A stretch of DNA of 64,000 nucleotides from Chelonoidis abingdonii (taxonomy: Eukaryota > Chordata > Testudines > Testudinidae): NCBI RefSeq assembly GCF_003597395.2, contig NC_133770.1, positions 11,747,980 through 11,811,979 of the forward strand. Reading direction: 5' to 3'. Below are positions 34,901 to 46,900 of the stretch, in pieces; position 1 is the first letter of the stretch, and each line of letters begins with the position of its first letter. The translations under genes and the position numbers were made by a program. The notes beneath the pieces were generated by a model that saw only the letters and a program-made list of their open reading frames with translations, ran no database searches and was not told the DNA's origin.

Positions 34901-37900
34901 TGTCTGCTGGTGTAATTTGTCACAGCATCATTCAAACCAACATTGCTGGACCACTTTATACTAGCAGGGAATTTGTCCTTGCACGCCATGTATTATGTGC
35001 ATCCATCAGTCTTTCAGGTGATGGCGAATGGCTGTTTTGGTCTAATGATGCCCATCTCTCCCCAGACATTGCAATTTCATTTTAGTCACCTATAATGAGT
35101 TAATTAGGCAATTTGCACACAAAGACATTCCTTGCTTGCCTGTAGGGCACTCACACCTAGTCAGGAATGTCAGTCAAATGCAATGAAACGAAAACCGTGG
35201 AGGTGTAGAGCATTTTAAAACTGCCTCGCGGCAGAATAAAGCAGATAACAATCTGTCATTTTTGGATTCCGTATTTGTAGCACTCTGTCCTGCAACAACC
35301 CTTATTTAGACGCAGCTAGTGCTGCCATCCGATTAAGTCACACAAATGCAGTGGCTTTAATTGCAGCCTGGTGCACTGCACACATTACCTGTTTATTTTA
35401 TATATTTCCTAGGGATTAATGACCAGTTGTGAGTAATTGTGCATCCTGACCCATTAACCCTAACCAATTATGAATCCCCAGTAAATGCACAGATCCAGGG
35501 CCATTATTTCTATTGTCAGCTTAGACTGGAAACAAAACTTAGTAGGTCTATCCCTGTGCTTCTCCTTAAATGAGTGCTTAAATGCTTTGCTAGATCTGGA
35601 CTCCAAGTTCAAACCTTGCATTTTCAAAGTGCTTCAGGGAGTGTTAGCCACCCAGCTACTCCCAGTCACTTCAGTGGGAATGACAAGTCTTTGAAAATTT
35701 AGGGAGAAGTGTTTTCTCTGAGATTCAGCAGCAATCATTTTTAGTCCAATGGGATAATCCCTTTAGTGGATTAATGCTACAGTTTCTGCTTCTATTCAGA
35801 AGCAGTAGGTCAAGTATTAGTATTCAAGCTTTAAGCCATTTCCCACCCCCATAATCACTTAGTTGTCCATTCACGTTTCCAAAATGAGAAACATCACACA
35901 TACCCCAACAGAAATGATGATAGGTCCTTTGATTAGCCACCAGTAAGGCGAGCCCTGGTTAATATCCCAGCATCTGGAAAAGTAGAACTTAAATTAACAT
36001 AGATATACATGGTCATTGGAATATGATTACATGGAGAAACCACAGATTAGGGTCAACAGAATTATGAGTACCTGTTACCTCATTTTAAGATGGAATGGAG
36101 CCATCCAAATCCCTGCAATTTGGCTTTGTAGAGTCTTGGTTCCATAAATATTATCCTACTCATACTATCCTGGTTGGGTTGCAATAGACAGGATGGAAAC
36201 TGTCTATTGCAACCCTTATGTAGCAAGTGATAGCCAGAAATCTATTGCTTCGTGGTTGAAAATAGGAATGACAGCAGGTTATAAGGGCTGTTGCTGAAAG
36301 CCAAATCAAAAACATTATTGCTGTTTGGAAAATCTCTTTTTGAACTATGGGACATTGTCTTTGTAGCAGGAAGAAAGTCTGAAACAGAAGCCTTTGTGTT
36401 AGAGGTCTGGTATGAGGCCTGAGGCCTGAACTAAAGTAGTGGTTAAACCTTTGCTGATATGAAGCAAAGTCAGCTTGTGAGTAAGAGGCAAACCCTACTC
36501 ACAGAATTTGGCAAAAACAGGGTTGATATTCCAGAAATACACATTCTAAAGAAGTGCTAGTTATGTGCGCTTATGCAAACACATTTCGATATTAAGCGCC
36601 ACCCCAACATTCCGATATTAAGGATGGTACAAAAACATTCCCCAAAAATAACAGGAACACACTAACCCCTCCTAAAAAATAAGGTCAAAATGATAGTACA
36701 TAATAAAAGTGTTTTAATTGAACCAACATGTACAAAAGGATGGGTAATAACTTGCAACGTTAAGGGGTAGTAACTAACTTGTTTGTATTGGGGTATAAAA
36801 GGTGTATTTTAAAGGGAGTATTTTTGGCCAGCCTACGGAGCAGTGGAAAGTCCCGCCGCTAACTAAGCTGTGTCCATTGTCGGGGCATACATGTCTTAGT
36901 ATCCCTGTAAAGTCTGCCGGGTGCTAGTACTGTGCTTCATCTACAATAAACCTGGTTGGGCACCTTTGCTAAAAACCGAGTCTGTGGATTGATTGAGCAG
37001 TTTAATTAAGGTCTGCTAGCTCCGCTATCTGCGCAGAGCTGGGACAGCACACTGAATGAACTCATACGCAGCCAATCTCTGATCACATTAGTGACCCCGA
37101 TCGCTATAAATAATAGCTTCATTTTATAAGGCTATGTAAGTATCTCAGGCTTCTGATGATATCCGACACCACTGTAGCTCTGCTCCATAGTTATCATTAT
37201 TTCATCTGAATCCCTTGATTTCTCTGAAGCATAACACTTCAAGTTTCTGATTATAATGTTTGCAAAAGCAAGTGATATAGTGAAAGCTGTAACTCCACCC
37301 CCTTGCAAACATATTTTCAATCACTTCTTAAAAAATTCTTCCTTTAGCCTCAATGTTTTCATAGTCTCAGTGCAAGAGGTACATTTGTTTTGGACCGTTT
37401 GAAATAAATCTCTTAATCCTTTTACCAGACCGGGAAAAAAAAATACAAAGCAAAATTCTGGTTCCACTGAACTCAGCAGCAAAACTCCCATGGACTTCAA
37501 TGGGGGAAGGATTTCACCCACATATATTTTCCATTTAATTTTTTTCTTTGTGCTCATCATTATTTTTTAAAAAGGAAGGGTTAAGGGCATGATCCTCACT
37601 GCCATGCACTTATGAAACCATTCACACTTATGCAAAATGGATGTAAAGATGCAAGACATTGATTTCAATAGAGCTTCACACTGGCACAGAGAAAAGTGAA
37701 GGACTGGGACCAATCATAACATCAAAAATGCAGCAACGTATGAAACTTCAACTTACGCGGTGTCTTCAAAATATAGCTTTGCTAATATCCACACTACGGT
37801 GAAAAATGTTGGGAAACCTGTAGAAACAATTTAATACACATTGATTTTTTTTTCTGATTTCATTAATTATTCCAAATTCAGTTTCCATCCTGTCTATTGT

Positions 37901-40900
37901 AACCCAACCAGGATAGTATGAGACACATTTACTGACCATAGAAAATGCCCTGTGCAATGACCATTATGTCTAACAAGAATTGCATTTTAACCTAATGAGG
38001 TTATGGTGAGCTGCATAAATATAATGGGAAATCTCCCAATGCACTATGTCATTGACCAGTTAATGTTTGCACAGGATGGATAAGTGAATATGAAAACAAT
38101 ACAATAACTCCAGGATGGACCTGTCCCTGTAAACTATTGCTCGTATGAGAAATCCTTAATCAGGTGACTAGTTGTCTCAGCTACAATTCCTAAGATCAGG
38201 TTGCAACTTCCACCTCCAGTTTTAGGTAAAGAGTGGTGGTTTTGGCATAGCAAAGTGCTGAGGAGTGGCATTTAGCCATTTCAATAATCCCTCTAAACTC
38301 TTTATAAACATCACTCAGTAAATTATCATAGTGCTCCTGTAAGGTAACGCTGATGGGCATGGTACAGATTAGACAGAGATTCGTTTTACTATCCATATTT
38401 CACTGATAGAGAAATCAAGGCATGCAGATTAATGTGAAAAGAACGAGGAGTACTTGTGGCACCTTAGAGACTATCTTTTCGCTGATGCAGACTAACACGG
38501 CTACTACTCTGAGATTAATGTGACTTGCTCAAGGCCACACAGGTAGATACTGGCAGAGCCAGAATTAAATATCAGGGATTCCTGGCTCCCAGTGCTGTAT
38601 CCAGGCCAAGAGATGGTGCATCCCCAGTGTCCTCATACAGTCTGCAAATTCTACAGGTTTCATACAACCATCCAAACCATAGAACCCTTTGAGGTTCATC
38701 CATTTGATAGTATATGGGCATTTACTTTGGCATCAGGATGTTTCCATTGACCCCAGTGGGTGATGGATCAAGCCCTGAAACATAATCTGAACTTTTCTAG
38801 TCCCATCTCAGCCCTCACTTACCCCATCCAAACAGAACAAGCCACCAAAAATAGCGTCTTCCATGAGGAAAGGATGATAAGAGCAGACAGTTCAGGTAAA
38901 GCGCCTCTACCAGCAGCCACATGAAATTAGTCATCATAAAATAGTGACAGAAAGCCACTGTTATCTTGCATTCAGTCTAAAGAGCAGGGAAAGCAAAATT
39001 TCATTATACAGATATTATGGGTACCACAATGTCACATACAAGCACAAGCAGTGGCAAAGTATTAACCAGTACATTAATGATATACAAAGATATCAAATGC
39101 CACCATAATCTCCTTTTCAAATGCTTACTGTAGAGAAGCTGCAATGGTCAATATCGTCCTTCTGGAAGAGGACCGCATCCTTAATGAAAATGGCAATAGT
39201 TTTCAAGATGAAGGTGAGAAAGAGCTGGATGTGGATATAATTTCTGGGGCAGCGGAGTCTCCTGGAGGAAAAGAAGGAAGGCCAGCAAAATGAAGTGGTG
39301 GGAGTTGGGTAACTCATCTTTCACGTGAATGGGTTTCCTTAGAGTGGGGATGTCAAAAGTGCTCCGATGTGGCCTACCTCTGCTCACATTGAACTCAATG
39401 GCTGAATGGACTCTGAATTTGAGAAATAACCTTCTCTGATGTAACACTGACTGTGCTCGCACAGCTCCCAAGCAACAGGGAGTGGTGCAGAGAGACCCAT
39501 GAGTATCTAGATAGCTTTCTCAGCAAATGGGACAGTGATTATATTTAGAGACTGATTTGCAGAGGTAATATGCAGCTGCAGCTCAGCATCTTCAGAAGGA
39601 GTTGGGAATACTCAGCAACAGGGCTGCCCCGAGGATTCGGGGGTCTGGAGTAAAGCAATTTTGGGGGCCCCTTCCATAAAAAAAAAGTTGTAATACTATA
39701 GAATACTATATTCTCATGGGGGCCTCTGCGGGCCCCGGGACCTGGGGCAAATTGCCCCACTTGCCTGCCCCTCTGGGCAGCCCTGCTCAGCAACCATGAA
39801 AATCAGGCTGCATTAAAGTCTAATCCACACCAGATCACTCATGTCTAATCATAATGTTCGCTTCTAGTGTGATGAGTGTTACAACTGAATGGAAATGCAA
39901 AATGCGTTGTGAAATAGCAGATATTTCTGCCAGTTATCAATCTGTAAATCTGTTGGCCCATAGCTTCCAGCATGTTGCATTAACTCGATAGCTGTTTATT
40001 CTGTTTACTTTTGCGGGCCCAGGGTAAATGTTCAGAAACATACCTGAATGCAATAAGAACAGTGACAGCCAGGGCGAGGGAGGAGATGGAAATGCTGTAC
40101 CCCACAGTGTAGATGATCTTTACAGTAGAAAAATAGGACTGCTATAAAGAAGAAAATGAAGAAGTCACACATGTTTTAATGAAAAAAGATGGAAAAGAAG
40201 CTACACAGAATCTGGTGGGTTTGCTTTGTTGGGCATCAGAACCTTTTCTGTGGCCTCAGTTCACATCCCTGACTTTCACTTTTTGAGGGTTCGTGTGATC
40301 TCAACAGAAAACTCCACTGGAATCCTTTATCCTTTCACTAGGCTTCATATCTAAACCTTGAAGAACAGTAAACTCTGCATAGTTTTGCTGGAAAACCACC
40401 AGAGGGCCTAGGATGGCTTGAAATTGGATCTAAGTTAACTCAAAAGGTTCTGGGAATTTTGCAAGTCTTTCTATGAAACTGTGCTGCCTTTCAGGCTTAT
40501 AATGATCTCTGAAACCAGGCAAGTTTGGCCCAGTTTGGGTTTCTTGACAAAATTTCAACCTGACACTCTTTGTGAATATATTGTTATACCATGACTGGTC
40601 TACATTAAACCTTCCTATAAGTCACCACTCACTCATTTACTAAACCAAAATCTTCTTGCTTTGATAAAATGTTCTGATAATTATGGCAGAAGTTCAAGAT
40701 AATCAACGGTAGAAGGTCCAGGGAGATGGGTAACAAGGAGGGAAGGATGAATCTCATGATGTGCAAGGTTTTGTGAGCCTCTCAAACTATTTTTAGGGGA
40801 TTCCAAATGGCAGTAATTTGAGTTCACAAAGCTTTGTCTGCTACACTTTAAACCCACATATGTTTTACAAGAACGATTCAATTTTAACACCCCCCCCCCC

Positions 40901-43900
40901 CGGATGACATCCTGGCCCCACTGAAGTAATTGGAAGAAGTCCCACTGACTTCAATGGGGTGTGGATTTAACATCAGATTTTCCTAAATTGCAGGCAGACT
41001 AGAGCCTTGTATTAGAGATAGAGGTAATTCCTCAAAAGCTAGGTTGGCACTAATGGCTGCCTAATATATGATATACACAGCACGGTGTATCATTTTGTCC
41101 TATGACTGGACAGCTGTAAATGGGCCAGTTCATCTGGACTGATCCCTTAGATTAGAATATGTGTAAACTACTTATGCTAAACAATCCGTTCCACATTGTA
41201 TTTAGCTATGACACTCTGAGTACCTTTTCCACCTAAGTACCTGAAGAAGAGTTCTGTATAGCTCAAAAGCTTGTCTCTCTGACCAACAGAAGGTGGTCCA
41301 ATACCTTGTCTCCCTGATATCCTGGGACTGACGTGTTTACAACACTGCAAACCTCAATTTTTTCATGATTATTCTCTCTCTCTTTTTCCTTCTGTTTTTC
41401 AACCTTGCCCTATCTGTATTTCACTGTTTGTGCTTTGTTCCTATTTCCATTCTATTTGTCTACTGGATGTTTTCTCCCTCTATTCCCAAACTAAACTTTT
41501 CCCATATACAAGAAAAACCTAATAATGCTTGAGTTAAAATCCAGCTTTTTTCAGACATCGTATTTGAGTGGGTAGGAATTTGGATAAACTAACTTCATCC
41601 ATCTCTAGAGGAAGCAGAAAATAAAAGTAGACGTGGACCCCAGATGCAGAGTTTGGATCTGAATCCAAACTTTTCCTAAGTCTGGAAGTATCTGTCTTGG
41701 TCCCATTTTAATTTTATTGTATAGATGCTGTCACCCTGGCCAGTCTTTGCTGGAGAACAGCTCCATGTTGGAAAGGAAAGCCGGTTAGAATCTCTAGTGT
41801 CTCTCTCTCTCAATAAAATTTAAGCAATAATTATAGTTCAATATTCAGAAATGCTGAGCAGTATTGAAGCAATTGGGAGCTGCAGCTCCTTTGCTCATAG
41901 TAGGGTACATATTGTGTCTACCACCTTGTGGCGAAACACTAGATTGCACTTAACCCATTAGCAAAGCCCTGACAGCAGTTCTTACTCAAGAGTGTGTTTA
42001 TCCAGCTAAAACTCAAACATGGGATCCTCAGCAGCAAATCCACCTGGTGAATCAATGAGAACTCATCTCATGAGCAAGTGTTTCAAAGCTGAGGTAGGGT
42101 CATCCCAGCTGGCAGCCATTCCTTGCAAATCAGATAGGGAAGAAAGTCCATATAAGGCAATAATCCAATTCCCAAGTGGATAAACAAGAAGGCCAAAGAG
42201 TGAACCTAGGTGAAAAAACAGGGCAATTGCCAACGAAAACAGCAGGCTCATGCTATGTTTGTTTTTGCACTAGAAGTGCAAGGAATAAATACAAGGAAGG
42301 GAAAAGAACATTTCAAGAGTTGCATTTCCGCATTACAGATCAGCCAGCTGGAAAGCAACTTCCAAGTTAAACAGCACGCTGACAAACAGGGAAGAAATAA
42401 AGTGAAGATGACAACAAAAATCCATCCAACATATATGGAATGGATTATTGACTAAGCTCTCTCTGACAGGCGAAATTAACTTCGATAAGTAAAACAGAAT
42501 CTTGTTTTCATTTGTTCAAACAGCAAGGGTCTGATTCTCTGCTGTTTTCTATCAGTTTTACCCTAATGGAGAGACTTCTGATTGAATTTACACCTGAGTA
42601 ACAGAGAAGAATCAGCAACAAAGCCAGGGGGACCCAGGGGTTTGAATCAGTACACTTATATCAGGCAGGGTTCTGATTTTTTTCCTGATATGGAGATACC
42701 AGTACAACCCTAGCGTATGTCTATTCCAGGAGAGCTTTACCAGTCTGGGATTACTGGCAAGCTGTATCAACAAAGCGCTTCTAGTGTGGATGCAGTTTAT
42801 ATCAGCAAAAATATGACTTACGCTGGAGTTGAAAAACCACCTCTCCTGAGTGAAACAAGCTATACTAGTCAAAATGCAGCTTTCCTGGTGTAACTATCTA
42901 CACTAGGGGACTTCTGCCAGACCCAATCTAAGATGGATGTAATGATGCTGTTATTAAGGTGCCTTATACCAATATCACTTATTCCTCTTCCTGTACAAAA
43001 ATAGCTTTACCAGCAGAATCACATTTATACGTAAGCACAAGGTGTAGTTAAAATGGGAAAAATTTGTTGTGCAGACAAGATTAAAGTGACAACGGTTTTG
43101 GGAATCAAACTGACAAAATGTGCCAAATACTAATCTAAATTAAATCCAGAATAACTCTGTTGAAGTCAATGGATTTACATCTATATAATAGAGACCAGAA
43201 TCTGGGCATGGTATTTTTCTTAAGCCCAGATTTCCTTTTGCTTTGTTATGGCTGCTTATTTTTTCTTTAAATGATTTGTGTTCTTTAAACTAGACGAGGA
43301 GCAAAACTGCAGCATCTTCTGTTAAACTGATTCAATTTGTCTTGAGTCTGAAATTCTGGTGAAAAAAGGACGTTTGCTTATTATTGCAGCAATGCTACCG
43401 ACAGCTCCGACTGATTGAGTATAACTGAAGTATTAATCCCAGTTTTGGACTAGATCTTCAGCTGGTGTATGTCCATGTCGTTCAACAGAGTTAGACGAAT
43501 TTACAACACCAGGAGATCTGGCCCTATATTTTTCTGACACAGCTCTCTAGATCTATGAGGTGTCTAAATGACTGCTCTCTTAACCTGTATAATAAATGGC
43601 ATTAACTTCACAGAGCAAGTGGACAGAATAAAAATACAATGATATTTTATACTGAGTGAGAATGTCGCTGCTTCAACCAAGTTTCCATCCCCAACTTCTG
43701 AAATAGAAAGGTTTATGACTAGCGTCTGCATATTTCTGAATGGTATTGGTTCAGATATACTTACTTCCTCAACTGGAATCTCATCGTTCACTGGACAGGC
43801 AATGTGATAGGAGGGATATGGATCAGACCAGCCATTCACTGTACAGTTTCTTCTTACCAAACCTGCAAGAAATGCTTGTTTTTATTGCTAATCAAGGCCA

Positions 43901-46900
43901 TACATTAGATCGTAAGCCCACAAGGGCAGAGATTATCATTTTGTTCTGTTTTTGTACACAGGGGTGGCTCTGTGTTTTGTTGCCCCAAGCATGGCAGTCA
44001 GGTGGCCTTCGGTGGCATGCCTGCGGGCGGTCCGCTGGTCACATGGATTTGGCGGTGGTTCTGCGGGTGATCTGCCAGTGATCTGCCACCAAATTGCCAC
44101 CAAAGCCGTGGGACCGGCGGACCTCCCACAGGCGTGCTGCCAAAGGCTGCCTGACTGCTGCCCTCACAGTGACCGGCAGGCCACCCCCTGCAGCTTGTCG
44201 CCCCAGGCACGTGCTTGCTACGCTAGTGCCTGGAGCCGCCCCTGTTTGTACACCACCTAGCGCAAAGGGGTCCTGGTCTGTCACTAGGGCTCCTAGGCAC
44301 TACAGTAATTCAGATAAATAATAATATGAATGCATTAATTCCACGACAAAACAGAAAGGAGCAGTAGTAGGTAGCTTGCTAATGAGGAGCTTCAGAATGG
44401 GCAGGGGCAACATTCCTGGTGGGTAGGAAGGACTTACATTCCTGCTGCAGAAGAATACATGAGAGCAGTTCTAGGAAGAGATACAACTTGTGAGGTTCCC
44501 TGGACCTTCTTCATCCTAATCCTAAAGTATGTCCTGACCTGACTGGTCCAGAGAGAGGGACCCCGAATACACCACCACCTCCATCAGCTCTGGCTGAATC
44601 CCAAACACCACCTGGGATGGGAGACTTTGTCTCTCTCCTCCCGTCCCTCTCCCCCATGTATGTTTTTCCTTCCCCATTTCTCCTATCCCTCTCCATTTTC
44701 CTTTTGGCTAATCAGAGTCTGGCTTAGCTGGTGTGAAAGTAGAATTAATTATATTGTAAAAATAAGGCCAGGTCTACACTGCGACTTTAAATCGGTTTAA
44801 TGGCCGATATACCGATTTAACGCTGTACCCGTTCACATGACGTCGTCATTAATATCGAGTTAAACGGCTCCTTAAATCGATTTCGGAACTCCTCCCAGAC
44901 AAGAGGAGTAGCGCTAAATCATAGTAATTTTTTGAACTCGATTAAGGGGTATCGTGGGATGAAATCGACCATTATTGCCTCCTAGAATTCCCACAGTGCA
45001 CCACTTGACCCACTCTCTGGTTCCGGCAATCCGACACCGGATGCGGAGTGCCGGTAAACAAAGAAACCCCGAACCTTCTTAAGAATGACATATGCCTGCA
45101 AACACGCTGTCACCTGACACCACAGGACGATGCAGTTGCAAATGCAAAATACAGTCCTCATTGAACTCGAGATACTAAGACTCTAATCGCTGTATGAGGA
45201 GACAAATCTTTTTAATCAAACTCCGTAAAGAACAGGAAAGCCCAAAGCGTATTGAAAATCAACGCCAAACGGATTACACAGCCGTGCGACAACCATAACG
45301 GAAGTCGAAACTCAAACGGATGCCATCCGGGGAGGAGGGGGTAATGAGACTACAGCAGCACTCCACAGCATCTCGAAAACCTATTCATTCTGCTGAGCGC
45401 GTTGCCAATTCGTAGCTTATACAGCGGTCTTGCTGGTCACGAACAGCCGTCATCTCTCCCCCCCCAGCACTGAAAAAATGTAAAATAATATTCCTGAGAG
45501 CTGAAATGTAACCTCTGTGTACTGAAGAGCTGGCAAGCAGTACCGAGTTTGACAGTTTTTGTTATTATACTGTCAGTCCAATTCTCCTTTGTGACCTCAG
45601 GTCCATGATTGGCGTCACTGGCCGTTACCAACTCGCACTCCGGAAAAAGCCTGGACGCCAAAACGTGTGTCTGCTGCCTCATCCACAAAAGGGCACAGGG
45701 TGAGGCTGTACCACACACGACCCGGCCGGCAATGTTCGTCTGGCCCAATCCAGCACCTGCCTCACCGGAAGTGGGAACTATGGATACACCATAAACTGAG
45801 GAATACGCTGCCTCGACAGTGCACACCGCATCCTTGAAAACGTGGAAGCTTGAGCCAGAGACGCAAACAATCGAGTTCGTGGATCCAACGTGATGATACG
45901 CTAGAACCGAGTTTATAATCTGTCTATGATAAATACTGGTTAAGCAATTTGAAAATAATCGGGCCATTAAACATACCCTAAAGATGATTAAAAAATTTTC
46001 GGCACCTATAAGAACGTAGGGAAGTCACCAGGGCAGGAACAAGACGAGGTTGCACAGAACAATGCACCGTTTAAGCAATTGAAAAAGTAGTACCGGGATC
46101 GAGACAGAGTCAAAAAATAAAGGACGGTGACATAGCATCTGTGTAAGCAGGTGGCTTTTTCCTGTCTGTTCCTTTCTTGGTCCCTTGTCAACACTCTGAC
46201 CCTTTTATCTGTAAAAACAATATTATTGGTCTGATATGGTGCCCACATAGCGAATGGAATATTGGCGGAACGCGCTAATAAACAGATGTCTGACAAATCG
46301 TGAGTCCTGAATCTAACGACGTCAGTATCAGTCACATAGTATCATTTTGCATACACCGCCGCAAGTCGGTGGAACAAAAACGAAAGGAGGTGAGTAAAGT
46401 CAAGCCCTCACCAGTCTGTGCTGGTACAAGTTTCATCTTGGAAGCCTGTCAGACGTGCTCTGCCATTCCAACGGAGGTAAGCGAAAAAGCAACACAGAAC
46501 CACAGAAGCGCATTTCACATGTCGTTTCCTCTCCGCCCTCGTGTAGGTGTTTAGCCGTTTATGTCTTTGTAGCAGACGGGTCGGACATGGAAACATCAGC
46601 AAGAGACAGCCTTCAGCCCATCTCAAACCATAACGATCCAAGTGCCCATCAGGGAGAGGAAATAGTGAGGACTGGTTAGCATATGCAAACAGAGGCTGGT
46701 CACACTAACGCTTTAATCAATTAATAGAGCGTTAAAGTCGATTATAAGCTGTACCCGTGCCACACTAAACGCGCCATCTAGTCATAACAGCTCTCATCGT
46801 TTCTTACCCACCGCGACAAGGATAAAGCGCTAAATTCATATTATACAATCGGATGATTACGGTTGAGTGTGGACGAAAACACTCGACAGTAGATGGCCAC

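Noticed and set aside
45437..45967. 176-codon minus-strand frame, the longest in the window
   Set aside because: Inside the Harbinger element but lacking any transposase, nuclease or Myb/SANT motif I can recognise; treated as element DNA, not a gene.
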